This document shows, piece after piece, positions 51,388 to 63,956 of a stretch of DNA of 64,000 nt. The stretch lies in assembly GCA_026874595.1 (NCBI GenBank), contig CM049317.1, positions 19,613,882 to 19,677,881 on the forward strand. The letters are read 5' to 3'. The notes beneath the pieces were generated by a model. The model made no database searches, had not been told where the DNA came from, and was given only the letters and a program-made list of their open reading frames with translations. Position 1 is the stretch's first letter. Each line of letters starts with the position of its first letter. The position numbers and the translations under genes were made by a program. Origin of the DNA: Sipunculus nudus. Taxonomy: Eukaryota > Annelida > Sipuncula > Golfingiida > Sipunculidae.

Positions 51388-51442
<55 letters not shown>
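51388..51442. repeat. (TA)n microsatellite
   Basis: TA run, with a shorter one just before it. Confidence 0.94.
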
Positions 51443-51446
<4 letters not shown>

Positions 51447-51660
51447 TGAAAGCACTTTTTATACATACCTTCATAGCTTAAATAGCCCTGCCACAGTTTG
51501 TCATTCACGATTGAACCACAGAGTTTATTGGTGCATCACTTGTTAACTTTAATTTACATAAATTGTGCAATATCATCAAAATCCTTAGTTACATTACAGG
51601 TTTTTTTAAATTTTTTTACTCCTTTTTTTAACTGGGCACTCTTATCTTCTTTATTTTCAG

Positions 51661-53945
51661 TTCAGGTAGAAGCTCCGCTACGTAATCAGATGGATCTGTA
51701 CGCTCATGAATTTGAAAAAGGCAACATAGCAAATCTGTACGACAACATATTCATGGCAAACGCAGTAATTCTACCACCAGGGAAACCGAAAGTGGAAAGC
51801 AAAGGTGATAATCTTTATTTTTCTACGCACGTCTTATGACGGGAGTATTATGGTATACCCACCGTATGTCCGTCCGTCCGTCCGTTATCGTTTAGTGTCG
51901 CCGCGATAACTTACCGGAGCTTTGATCAATTTCGCGAAACTCACCATTACTACTTACCAACAGATTATCTTGCTAGAGTTCGATTATGGGCAACGTCCAA
52001 TCATATTTAATAAGGTCACAGGTCACTCGGCTACTTTGTGGTGTCGCCGCGATAACTTACGATGAATAAAACTGATTAAACTCATCGGAAATGTAAATCA
52101 ATAAAATACCTCGCCTAAGTTCGAAATCTAGCGAAATTCATGCATATTTAATTAGGTTAACGAACTTTGGGTCGCTTGTTGCGAATGACAGACTACAGCT
52201 ATAAGTGTGATTCATGGCAGGCCGCAAATTGTACTAAATAGACCTGTGATGTTCAAACTTAACCAACAGATACGTTCTGAAAAACTCTCCTTGCAAACAA
52301 AATTTGATTTTCTGTGACCGATATGTGCTGTTGCCTTTTGTAGTGTATCAGAGGTAGCTTAGTATCGCGACCGATGGGTCATTTGTCTACATTAAAAAAA
52401 AAACTGTCCAAGCTTGATAGGAATAATAAAACGGGTAAATACAATTATGAATTTAGCTAGTTTGTCATGTATATTAGAAATGCGTCATAAGGTTCTAGAT
52501 GTTATTTATACTTAGTAAAAGCAACAATTACCTATGTCTGCTAGATCAAAACTATGTAAAATTTGTGACAGAAAATGATGTGACAAAGAGGACATCCCTG
52601 ATACATCGTATTTTCGGATATTCCTGATGCGTTTATCTGGGCCTGAGAAAGTCAGTGTCTCGAAACAAAATCGTGTTTACTCTTACCCAACAAAGTTGTA
52701 CCAAATTCCCACTGTCAAGAAAAGATTTAAACAAGTAGATCACTTCATCGTTAAAGATCTTCAATTGCTGTAATTTCACTCCTTTTACACCATAACATGA
52801 CTGATGATGAGAAAAAAATTAAAATATTTTAAAGTTTCTAGACTGCCAGCTAGTTTTATTCTCACCTTGATAATTCCTCTCAAGTGTCACAACTCTTCGT
52901 TGTAGAGTTAAGAAAATCTGGTTCTTATGTTTGTTGAGTAGTAACACACATTATCACTTAATTAATGTAAGTCGCGATTGCTAACGCTAACTGCCTCCCC
53001 AAGCAGGTGTTCTGTTTTATATCATCACTGACTGCTTGGTTATATGTTTGAATCGTTGGTCCAAAAAGTGTTCCATGAAAAATTTCTTTGATTAAATTTA
53101 TGGGTTAGGTTAACACCATTTGGACTCAATGGTGTTATATTATGGTAACCTGGATCACTTTGGCTTTTAATTGCAATAAATTTTACAAGGGTCAGTGCAA
53201 CTCACTGATAAAAGGGGCCCTCTTTGTCTGCCGAGAAGAGCTCACCTCTGATCAAACCATTTGCCTGGTCCTATGAGTTTATACGAAGGTACCTTGTTGA
53301 ATGATATTCGTATCAGGCAAATAGGATGGAGGTTATGTACGTCCGCAATACCATATGCACAACTTAAATTCTGAGAACATGATGTGATGGCAGTAAAAAG
53401 TCAACAGTTTTCAGGAAGAAAAATCGGGTTCCGAGAAGCGATACACCTTGCTCTTAACTTTATAATGTTATTCCGTTACTTTTAATACAACAGTGCATGC
53501 TTTAATTGATCAGTGACTTTATTTTTTTTTTTATTAGAAAATGCGTAACCCGTTTGGTCACAGTTTTAGAGAGTGGAACATGATTAGTTTACTTGCTGTT
53601 GCTTTACAGAGGCCGATTCCCCGGTCACCTCCTCTGCTTTGATTTAGTCATTAAATCCACCAGTAGGTGGAAGCATAATAAAATGAAACGATCAGTGTAT
53701 GGAGCACCAGATTCGCTGTCTTACGGTATAAAGAGGCCCAGTAATATAACATTTACAGCCCCCCCCCCCCCCCCCCCACACACACACAGAGGAACACCTG
53801 TTGTAAGCCTGCCCTGAATTAAATTATGTCGAAGCGAATGGCACTAATGTTATGCATCAAGAAGGTTAATGAGAATTTCGCAGATGCCATACATTTCTCA
53901 TTTTCTATTATAGTTAATAATATATCGTACACACACACACACACA

Positions 53946-53999
<54 letters not shown>

Positions 54000-55922
54000 C
54001 ATTTCTTTATTTATATATTAAATTGAAATTAAGTAGAGACCCATAATAGAAAGGAAGGTTGCCAGCATGTTTTGTATTTAATAACAGACCTGCAATATTT
54101 TCTGTTACATTCTATCCCAGTGTTCATGTATGAATTTTCTACATATTTTTGAAGGATATGAGGCATACTTGTCCATGTTAAACTATGCTTAATATGCACC
54201 ATTAACGGTGATTTGATCACTGCCTGAATGAAATAATTAAATGTGTTCATCTGTTGCAGCTGCTTTCATTCAATTGATGAAGGATATAAAGCATCACGGG
54301 ATTATCGGGGGCGAGGATGTCACCGGGAGTATTGACGTCACCGGTAGCACCGCCATACAGGTCACCCACTTCAACATTGAGAGAAATGAGAACGAGGCCA
54401 CATCGGGAAGGTCAGTTTTCAACCTTTATGTCTCATTTCTGTAAGATTTGAAATATTCCTATACCTATAGCAGGTATATTTCCCCTTTGATTACACGAAT
54501 AGTGGTGAATTGATTTTTAGGAATTCATTTGGACTGTTACGGTGACATCCAGAAACAATCCTAAATTTAGAATTTGGAGGTAACAAGTCTAATTTTGAAT
54601 TATTCTTGACCATTATGAGATACAGCAGTTTCGATGTTTATGCAGAAAACCGAGCCATTGGTTGGTATTAGGTTCTGGCTTGAATTATAATTCTTGTGAT
54701 TGTGTGTCGGACAGTTTTTTTGTTTTTATAGATAATTTATGATTGTTGTATCATTTAACTCTGCCTGGATTCTAAAACAATACACGTCAAAATATCAACT
54801 TATGTATTGATTTATTTGATAACTAAAACATTTCGTTAATTTTTCTCTGTATAAATAACGTAAAACTTGAAAAAAAGCGTTCAGTGCCCGTACACTAGTT
54901 TCAAAATTGACTACTACGAGGGGTTTAATGTGTAGTTAACCGAAGATTGGTTTCATAATACGAGTACATTTCACATATTTTCCGTGACAATATATCAGTG
55001 ACAAGGATGTGGGATGTGTGTGGGATATTATTCTTTACTTCCACTGTAATTAGTTTTATCGTATTAATTCATCTACAACGCTCTGATGACTAAGCCTGAA
55101 GATTTTGTGTGTGTGTTGATGGGGAAAGGGGAGGGAAAAAAATTAGGTGATAGTGCACGGGCTATATTCTATAGGCTATGAGCCAAAGAAAAATTAATTT
55201 GAGCACCATGACATACGAGGTACAAATTGTATCTATTGTCCTTTGAACCTTCTATTGAAAAGTCTAGGGAGGTCGTTGGCGAGTGTCCTTTGAATCCTGA
55301 AATTCAGTAAATTTATTTTCATAATGCATGTCAAATACAGTCAGATAAGGTACAAATTGTATCCTTAAGCCCTAAAAACTTCAACACAACAACCAGGGAG
55401 ATTTAGGCAAATCCCACTGGAAACCTGCACATAACAGGCCAAAAACATGATCTGAGCACCTTTAACGTCATATGGGTAGAATTATATGCATTAAGCCTCG
55501 GTCCTTGGGAAATGTCCTTTGAAATTTAAAATAAGGTGATGGTGACCTATATTCATGATATTGAGCCCCCAGACAGCAAGGTACAAATTGTACCCATTTG
55601 TCTAGTGAACCTTCTATTGTTATATCTAGGGGGGTCCTTGACAAGTCTATGAATACTGATTTTTTCCGTCCATTTTCAACATAGTAACATCAGCCATCAG
55701 CTGATCTCACAGACAATATATAACATAAATACAAGAATTGAGCACCCAGCCAAAATCATCTTAGCGTCATGGCCCATGGGCCGCTTATTCGTTTATATCA
55801 ACGTTTAAAGGAACATTAAATTAAATATTTTCTGTTTGAATTTCAGTGCTCTGACAATTTGGCAGAAAGAGCCTGTCACTGGAATATGGAAGATCGCTTA
55901 CAACATATGGAACACCCGTTAA
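51661..55922 (+). CDS. DUF4440/NTF2-like protein, copy C (exons 2-4)
   Basis: Exons 51661-51804 (144 nt), 54260-54410 (151 nt) and 55847-55922 (76 nt), exactly the lengths and phases of copies A and B. The domain reads NIANLYDNIF, then ILPPG (family LMPPG position), a middle exon with TAIQVTHFNIERNE, then LTIWQKEP, GIWKIA and NIWN before TAA. It is the most diverged member: it has no Cys and its exon 3 is richer in Gly/Asp (GGEDVTGSIDVTG). No stops or frameshifts. Intron 2 is long (2.4 kb) and intron 3 is 1.4 kb. The first exon is uncertain (see 51002-51285), so secretion is inferred only from its relatives. Poly(A) signal at 56020. Confidence 0.82.
51805..54259 (+). other. Intron 2 of copy C
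   Basis: Holds dispersed-repeat modules (GTCCGTCCGTCCGTTATCGT at about 51868 and two CGCGATAACTTAC modules near 51903 and 52049), a poly(C) run at 53759-53777 and the (CA)n array at 53930. No other gene seen. Confidence 0.6.
53930..54000. repeat. (CA)n followed by (TA)n microsatellite
   Basis: About 53 bases of CA with one interruption, then a short TA run. Confidence 0.95.
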
Positions 55923-56019
55923 TTGAACACTTAGCGGTTCTTTGAAACATCTCAGAAGCAAAAGTGTTGTCGTTAATGTGCATCTTTGTCTTTAATGTTA
56001 GCTTTTGTATTACCTTCTG

Positions 56020-56025
56020 AATAAA
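56020..56025 (+). terminator. Poly(A) signal of copy C
   Basis: AATAAA 98 bases after the stop codon. Confidence 0.55.
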
Positions 56026-56569
56026 ATCATTTAAAACCGTAAAACTATCCGTTATATGAATGTCAAGCGAAAGGCAAGCGTGAAAAGACGGAAGGGGGAT
56101 GGGGGTATAAAGTGTATCCTCCCAGGGTCTAAACTCTTTAGGCTGTGATTGTGCCATCAGTGATAGTTTTTTAGTATTGGGCGTCCAATTGTTAATTTCA
56201 CGGACTTTTAAGTAAAAATAATGGGAGTTGCATGGCTCCTTTGGCTACTCCTCGTGATTTTTTTTTATTATTTAGGGGATTGGGTTGGGTGGGGTGGGGG
56301 ATATGCATTATGTTTAAGAGGCTGTACCGGTGCGGGTTCACATTTGTACGGGACTGGTTGGTTGATGAGTAAAGAAAAACACTTATTTCGTTTATGGACT
56401 TAATTAAGAAATGTGTCCTGGAACACGGCGTACATATCGATAAAGATATTACACCATGCCCGTTGCATCCATACTTTGTCATCCGGATTTAGAAAACTCG
56501 GAAAAAAAATCGAAGGAAAGTATAAACAAAATAATGTCACTACGACCTGGTCCACATTCCGGCTTTTTA

Positions 56570-57180
56570 GCTTGAACAACGGTGCCTTATAGTGATCACC
56601 ATGTCCGCCCGTCTATCCGTCCGTCAGTGACGCTTTTTTTCGAACGCGTTATCTCAACAAGATCATGCTTGATCATTCTCAAATTCACAGGGATGATTGG
56701 TTTTCTGTCGCCCACATTTTACAAACAGAATACCATTGATCTTTGTCAAATTCACAGGGACGATGTCTGTGTGTGTGTGTGAGGACACTATCCCTATCGA
56801 ATATATAGACCCGTCCAAAATCAAATATAACCGCCAGAGTACCGGTGATTTTGTATTGCACACAATATTCCAAACTTATCTTCTATAATATCATTTGAAT
56901 CAGTAGGACTTGTGCACTTTAAGAAATGCGAAAACAAATCCACAACAACGTATGAAACAGGGAAATCTGAGATTGATAGTCGTTGTGCCGGGATGGTTTT
57001 GCTGGGAAACTGTTGTATCCAGTCAAACTGAATGAATGGCGTGAGATACTTTACATATCGCAAAGCTGTGTACCTTTGAACATACCAGTCAGATTTAAGA
57101 GGGTTTTCACAGTAAGCTTGTCATCCAGGCAGTCTTCTGATGGCTCTTGTTTTTACATTGTATCAGGATTTCTTTAAAAG
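56570..57180. repeat. Dispersed repeat (right arm)
   Basis: Inverted partner of 4230-4880, with a CCGTCCGTC-type start and AAATTCACAGGGAYGAT modules. Open frames here mirror those of the left arm and are repeat translations. Confidence 0.7.
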
Positions 57181-57689
57181 CTGACCTGGTTGATAATATT
57201 TATTTGCACACAGAGAGGGGCTTGTGTCATAATTTAACTTCCTGCTGTACAGGAAATGTGCGCAGGCGTTGGCTTACAATTACAAATCAGGTCAGCGAAA
57301 AGTGTTACTTGTATGCAATGAGCCGCCGTTGTTTATCGCAACATAATTTACATAAAGTTTACCAATAAACAAACTAAAAACAATATAAATGTGTACTTTT
57401 AAAATAAACTAATCTTAATCACCAGTTCTGAAAATAAAACTATGTATAAAAACTCCTACAGGTATTGCCTTTGCCATGTTTCACAGAGGATTATGAATAA
57501 CCCAATATGTTCTCTTTTCCCATTCTCCCCCCAGTTTTCTCTAAAATGGCAATATCAAAGACAGCTGAGAAGTTCCTTGATATCGAAGAAATAAAACAAT
57601 AAACCAAGCAGTGTTTTGTTGATCTACTGAAATAAGGCTTTCTGGCAAATTTATATTAAAAAGTTTCTAACATGGTTTAAGCGAACTCA

Positions 57690-58560
57690 TCTCATTCCAG
57701 AAACATTGAATAAATATTGTACACCGGTTTTTAAAGTGACCTATTCGCGTACCAGACATATTTAATACACCTTGTACACAGATGGTTAAAACGACCTATT
57801 CACACATTATACATATTAAACAAACCTTGAACACAAAATTCTTAAGCGACTTATTCACACACCAGACATAATAAACAAACATTGTTCACATATGGTTAAG
57901 GCGACCTATTCACAAACCACACATATTGAATAAACATTGTACACAGCTGATTAAAGCGACTCATTTACATAACAGACATATTAAAATAAACATTGTACAC
58001 AGAAAATTTAAGCGACTTATTTACGCACCAGACATATCAAATAAACATTGTTCACATATGGTTAAAGCGACCTATTCACATACCACACATAATGAATAAA
58101 CATTTTACACATATGGTTAAAGCGACCTATTCACCTACCATAAATATGAAATAACCCTTGTACACAGCTGATTAAAGCGACTCATTTACATACCAGACAT
58201 ATAAATAAACATTGTACACAGATGGAAAAAAGCTACATATTCACATGGCAGATATAATTGTACCCATGGTTAATGTGACCTATTCACATACCACACATAT
58301 AAAATTAACATTGTACACAAATTGTTTTAGCGACATGTTTACATACCAGATATAATAAATAAACATTGTACGTAGATGGTAGAGCGACTTGTTCACATTC
58401 CAGACATATTCTATTAGCAGTGTACACAGATGGTGAAGAGACCTATTCACATACCAGGCATACAACATAATTGTAAACTCGATCTTTTCAATATACCAGA
58501 TTCATTTATAAAATATTGTTAACAGGTTATTACACATGCCAGACACTGGTTTAAGCGACC
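57690..58560. repeat. Tandem array of ~55-bp units (right arm)
   Basis: About 14 units of 55-57 bases. Each contains an AATAAACATTGTACACAGAT-like core, a GTTAAAGCGACCTATTCACA-like part and CCAGACATA. Inverted partner of 2950-3660. Confidence 0.87.
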
Positions 58561-59261
58561 CATCCACATATAAGCCGCATTAAATTAGACAGAGTAAAGA
58601 AACATTTTGCACAATTGGTTAAAGGGCCTTTTACATGCACATCTACAGCGCACCGCACCGGCATCTTCACACATTAAAGTATGCTAGCAAGTTCTTTCCA
58701 GGGCTCAGTGTTCTTTCCGGGGCTGAGTAGGTAACACGCAGTGTGTGAGCATGTAACACAGCTCTTATATTGTATGCACATAAACAATAGATGCAATGGC
58801 CACATGTCCAATATCTGACTCATAGTTTTATATGTACACTTATGAGTCCGCTCACGGATGAACGATCTTATAGATAACTGATCTAATCTTAAACGCCATC
58901 GGTGTCATGATATTTATTTAGTGGCCACAAATTCTTGTTGCTTTGAATGATAAAGTGACCAAATAAAATGTATTGCTTTTTCGGATGAACGATTAGTAGG
59001 GTAATAGACCTATTACTTTATTAGAGATGTATGAATTACGAAAATACTGTACTCTTTCGGGTAAACGAACAGTTAGATAACCAGCCATACACTGTATATT
59101 ACAGTTTTGTGAATTTAGATCACAGTACCTTTCGGATAAACGATAAGTTGAAATATCGACCATTAACTCTTTATTACCAGTCTGTAGATTGCAATCATAA
59201 TACTCATTTACTTATCAGTAATTACTAAACCTTACATATATCAGCCTCATTTTACCATAGA

Positions 59262-59345
59262 AGGCTGGACAGTTGAGGGGTAAAACGCTCGGCTCTCTCC
59301 GCTGGCGACCCGGGTTTGATCCCCGGCGTGGCTTTGAGAGTGAGT
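59262..59345 (+). repeat. tRNA-like SINE head
   Basis: The T-arm is perfect: CCGGG, loop TTTGATC, CCCGG (59310-59326), which includes a box-B-like element. A box-A-like AGTTGAGGGGTAAAACG lies upstream. Acceptor pairing is poor, so I call it a tRNA-derived SINE head rather than a functional tRNA. Confidence 0.6.
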
Positions 59346-59845
59346 TGTAGTTTCCTCCACCTCTATAGTCTACCGAACGCCACAATCTTATCCATGGAGA
59401 GTGCCGCGATAAGTTATTACAACTATTTGTACAATCCATGTAAAATCAGTTTATATTTACCTTGCACATAAACTTGCCATAGACAAAATAATAATATGTT
59501 GGTGCTTTGTGTGCTATGAATCAGTCCTTGTGTTCCTAATACGCTCTTGTCAAAAATGATTCTACATTACTCCGTAAATGAAAATATAGGATTCACAACA
59601 ATGTTTTATGGTATCAAACGGACATGTTCCTTTTAGCTTTACATGTTTAAAACGGGAGTGAAAGAACCTTCTGCCATGGGTCAAGCTCTGATAACACTGC
59701 AACATTGCTACAAACAGAAATAAGTTTCCCAGGTTGAACTTTAAGGTTAAATTGCTGTTTCTTAGACATACTTTTGCAGGAACAAGTACCCATATTGTAA
59801 TGAAATGCAAGTTTTTTTATCAACAAATTTCCCTCTAACCAAAGG

Positions 59846-59917
59846 GTAGGACGTGGCCTGATAGTTAAGTCGTTGGACTTCGTAGCTGAAGGTCCCCGGT
59901 TTGAGCCCCGCCGGTGC
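59846..59917 (+). repeat. tRNA-derived SINE head
   Basis: Box-A-like TGGCCTGATAGTTAAG (from 59854) and box-B-like GGTTTGAGCCC (59899-59909) at tRNA-like spacing. The downstream ~150 bases are shared with the left arm and may be the SINE body. Confidence 0.65.
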
Positions 59918-60139
59918 CTCAATGACATAATCGTGAAATGTCATTATAGATCCTCAGAGATTCACTGTCTTAACGACAGGTTATCACCTCTGGATTATCC
60001 CTGACCCCGTGCATATAATATTGGGATCCAGAAGGCTTAATAATAAACACATTAGTTTCACATGGATACACTCATCATATAAATAGACAGTGCCACATAC
60101 AGGCCATGGAGCTATCATAGAAAAGAAGAATACTCTAAA

Positions 60140-60620
60140 CAAGTATGTTACACATCGGTTGATATGGTGTGGTAGTCAGCTGCCTTACAGATAATACACG
60201 GCAAACTTCTCTCATGGGGTCAGAAGTGAACTGACTCCCATGCCAGTGAGTTCTTCCGCCGGTACTCTTACACGTGCAAATACGTGCAGCTGCGCGTTGG
60301 GTACGGTCGCGGTGTCTATGTTCTTTAAGGTCATTGCCTCCGGGTATAGGGTAGCGTAGTCCATGATGGTCATTATGTACCGATGACCCCTGTCGTTCGT
60401 AAAATGGATCGGTCCGACCAGATCCATGGCGATCCTACGCCAATGTTCGTCAATAAAAGGCATCTTGCCTAACGTAGCCCCAGGCACTCTGCTTTTCCGT
60501 GTGATTTCCAGGCATAGGCGACACGACTTGCAGAAGCTCGTACTTCGCCCTACATCGCCTTCCAGTTGGGCTCCTACGCGATCGTGTGTCTCATCCATTC
60601 TTTGATGGCCCGCCATAATC
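60140..60620 (-). pseudogene. Ty3/gypsy integrase remnant (right arm)
   Basis: A 134-codon minus-strand frame (60212-60616) covers an HHCC-like zinc region (CKSCRLC) and the start of the integrase core (RIAMDLVGP with the first catalytic Asp, RYIMTIMDYAT, YPEA). The second catalytic Asp position reads Gly (LTGMG). A frameshift then moves the continuation (FTSD, TTPYQPMCN) to another frame, and a stop replaces the catalytic Glu region. Non-functional. No LTR or reverse transcriptase was found next to it. Confidence 0.8.
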
Positions 60621-61224
60621 GCTCGTGGTTAGTCTTCATAACATCAGTCCGTAAGTCTGGAATTAGTTCAGCAATCAAGGAAACGACAGAAGGCCACTGT
60701 CGGTATATTGTATTACTAATGCGGAAACGGAAAGTTAACAGAAGAATATAAGCCTACGGGAGAAATTTAACATATTGATTTAATAAAAGTAACAAACTAA
60801 TATTGATTAAGACCAGCTGTATGCAATTTTAGTGAGCAGATAGGCTCGGTTGGGAACAATTACAACATTAATATACTAAAAATTGGCGTAGTTGTTTCTC
60901 TGCCGGTAACGGAATTATGTGTACACTTTAACTGTCACTTAAACACTGATATTATTAACGCATCGGCAATTTTGTATTTATGTATGGAATTAAGTCTTTT
61001 CCCTATTTTTGAGGAAAGGAAAATCCCATGAAGAGCTTCTCTGAAGTATGTTTTAAAATATACGCTGTTTACGTCATAATGCAAATGCATGTATGTTTTA
61101 ACTCAATGCGTGCGGGTATTGGAGTGATGAAATATTTACAAATCGCCAGAAAATGGCTAACCTCGGTGAATCGATATAAGGCTTATGCGTGGGCCACGCT
61201 TTGCAGTCTCAGTGTGGCCAAGCT

Positions 61225-61232
61225 TATATAAA
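61225..61232 (+). promoter_or_regulatory. TATA box of gene copy D
   Basis: TATATAAA, 79 bases before the ATG. The same element survives in the inverted copy at 299-306. Confidence 0.65.
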
Positions 61233-61303
61233 TGGAAATACCAATATACCCTGAACATATCCGTTTCTCGTCTGACGAGGTAAAGTTAGCTGGCAGTTAA
61301 ATC

Positions 61304-62401
61304 ATGGGTCTCATGCGGGCAACTCTAATTACCTTTTATATTTGGAATCTGTCTTTCGCAATCTCAAACGAAGGTAAATTGTATTCCTGGATTGTAGCTT
61401 AATAATCTATCTGTAAGACTCGTTGTATATCTCTCTGAATAACATTAGAGAAAACCTTCTTTTGGGGGAAGCTTCCCCTTTTGAGAACACTTATCCGGTC
61501 ATCTTACAAATTGATTCTGTTACCTAACTGTATGACAGACAAAACCCAGGACTGTCAGTGTACATAATTTTAACACAATATAAAATGATAAATTACGTTT
61601 TACTCTTGCTTTTAGTCTTTTCGAAAGAGCTTTTTGTTATAAAAGACTCAAAGCCATTAAATAGGCCTTCAGTTTATTATTTTACTATTTTCCTAAACCT
61701 TATGAGGATGACGTTATACTTGAGAGATAACATTTGATAATTAAAATCTAAATCAAGAAGCCAAATATTTTTATATAAAAATATAATAATTATATAATAA
61801 TGCTAAAAAATTATGTTTAATTAGAAAGTGTCCTGACGAAAGTAAAGCCTTTGAGTAAAGGGTATTATGACAGGTTTTTTCCAAGGACCGGATGAAGAGC
61901 AGATTGCATCCCAGTTAGATGCGTTCCACAAATATTTCCACAATCCAAACCCGGAAGCTCTTTACGACCTGATTTACGACCCAGAGGCTTACATCATGCC
62001 TCCTGGAGAAAAGGCAGTAAAAGGCACAGGTCAGGGGTCTCTTACACACTATACTTTATATAAAGCAAGCGAACTCAGAAAGACATATAAGGTATATGCC
62101 CGTTTATACATACGACAGTTATTTAAATCTATGCGTTTTTTAAACAAATGAAAATTTCCAGTTTTTTTTAAATATGAAATTGCAAGCTCGTGAAGCCTTT
62201 AAAAATAATTATAACTGACCCCTACTAGCAAATGAAACATATTCTTTTCCATGAAGCAGATGTTATCTTTTCTGGAATCCCAAACCCCTTAATTAATGGG
62301 GGATTTTAAAATTTATTAAATAAAAATCTATATATAATATAAATATATATATGTATATATTAATAGTATATATATATATATAGCAAGAGAGAAAGAAAGA
62401 C

Positions 62402-62438
<37 letters not shown>

Positions 62439-62855
62439 ATGACTTTCATTGAATAGATACAAAATAAGGAAAAACCTTAATTCTCTTAATAATTATGTGA
62501 CATACAGTGCAATGGTACGGTGGCTGATTTAGTACACAGAAAAAAAAAATACCGGGATCTCGAGATGTTAAGTCGAGATGTCTAGATGTTATTTCGAGAT
62601 CTAGAGCTGTTATCTCGAGACCTCGAGATAATTTTTTTTCTTACTCCTAAATCAGCCACCGTTCTATGGATGTTGTATTATATTATATAAAATATATTTA
62701 TCAGCAAATGCCTTGGCCATGCTAAGTCGTTTAATGGAAAGGTTTAAGGAGCTCTCCGTCCGTAATAAGATAATTGAGATGTTCGGAAATATCGCGGTCC
62801 AAGTTAGCCGGTATGAGGATGAAAGGGGAAACCGGGAGGTTTCGGAAACTGGGAA
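61304..62855 (+). CDS. DUF4440/NTF2-like secreted protein, copy D (exons 1-3; runs off the window)
   Basis: Exons 61304-61373 (70 nt), 61886-62029 (144 nt) and 62705-62855 (151 nt), phases 1, 1, 2, the last before a GTATGT donor. The leader MGLMRATLITFYIW is a likely signal peptide. The domain reads PDEEQIASQLDAFHK, NPNPEALYDLIYDPEAY, IMPPG, then VRNKIIEMFGNIA and VSRYED. No Cys in the visible part. Exon 4 is not recognisable before 64000 and presumably lies beyond. The exon 2 acceptor is AAG with an alternative-looking upstream pyrimidine tract, and the exon 2 donor is GTCAGG. An in-frame read-through past that donor gives a 94-codon frame, but conserved exon length argues for splicing. Intron 2 carries a MITE at 62517. 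Confidence 0.83.
62312..62438. repeat. (TA)-rich stretch followed by (GA)n
   Basis: Interrupted TA repeats, then about 37 bases of GA, in copy D intron 2. Confidence 0.9.
62517..62662. mobile_element. 146-bp MITE with perfect 16-bp inverted ends
   Basis: Left ACGGTGGCTGATTTAG (62517-62532) and right CTAAATCAGCCACCGT (62647-62662) are exact inverses. The interior is built from CTCGAGAT-type modules that can fold. It has no coding capacity and no clear target-site duplication. Confidence 0.88.
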
Positions 62856-63905
62856 GTATGTATTTTGTCCTTGTGTGATGGACATTGCAATTCAGTATTT
62901 TGTAGAATAAGGCCAACGGTACATACCCAAAACATGTGCAATGAAATTTTCAAATTTATTAACCTTTTATCTTTAAGAAAAAGGGTTTGAACCGACTTTT
63001 CTGTGTAATGATGCTTCCATATACAATGAACCAACGTGGCTATCCATGGCTATTGTTTTATAAATAATTAACTCAATTTTAATCAGTTCCTGTTACCTAT
63101 CATATATACCTATCTGTCATCAGAGATAAAGAAAAATATATCATAAAATAAGAAATACGAACATTTGCCTAGCATTAATGGAATAGGCTTCATTTTCTTA
63201 TCATTTCATTTTGTCCAGATCACTAATTTGCCAAGGGTCGTATGAAATACCCCCTCCCCTCGGTGCAAAGAAAAAGAAGACTGCAAAGTGAATTATCTTG
63301 TTAACAAATAAAGCGATCATGATAAAAGTTATTAAAAATAATCTGTAAGAACTGTGTAACTGAGCAAAAGTTTAGATATTAATATAAATCACAGAAGTAT
63401 TTTGCTGATAAGTTATTATTAAAATAAATATAAACAGTGCTTAGAAAAAAACAAAGAACACACTATATGGTGTACTATTTGAGAGGTTTCATCACTTTAA
63501 GATATCATTGTCTAATTTTGGCGAAATCAAGAATTAATGTACCACGGCATTACTATTCCCAGTTACCAAAGAAACCTTACTCAATCTTTTGGTGCGGCTC
63601 TATTGGTTCAATCCCTCAGGTTCCATATGTTCCATATCTTGAAAATTAACATTTTATCAAATTCTTAATTGTAATTACTACGTAAAATGATATTAGCTAA
63701 TTCGTTATCGTTTTTGCTAAGAACAACGTTTTGTATAACTCCTTTGATTACATATTTCAGCATATTTTTTTTATCCAGAAACCAAACAATAAACTGGAAC
63801 AAAATTATAACCTTAATAACTATCATTATACCAATGAAAATGAGCCATGCAACATTAGTTCAGTCGATGATTTTTGTCTACCAGCACTCAAGTCTTTCTA
63901 ATAGA

Positions 63906-63956
<51 letters not shown>

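Larger units (their letters stand above)
55470..61390 (+). repeat. Right arm of large inverted repeat
   Basis: Partner of 155-5290. It starts inside copy C intron 3, crosses exon 4 and the intergenic region, and ends just after copy D exon 1. About 690 bp (55726-56405), including exon 4, has no partner on the left. Inside the arm and just before it, modules with GGTACAAATTGTATC and CCTTCTATTG recur at about 55220, 55350 and 55588. Confidence 0.88.

Noticed and set aside
59262-59345. Functional tRNA gene
   Set aside because: The T-arm is good but acceptor and anticodon arms do not pair well, and the unit is embedded in repeated flanks, so a SINE head is more likely.
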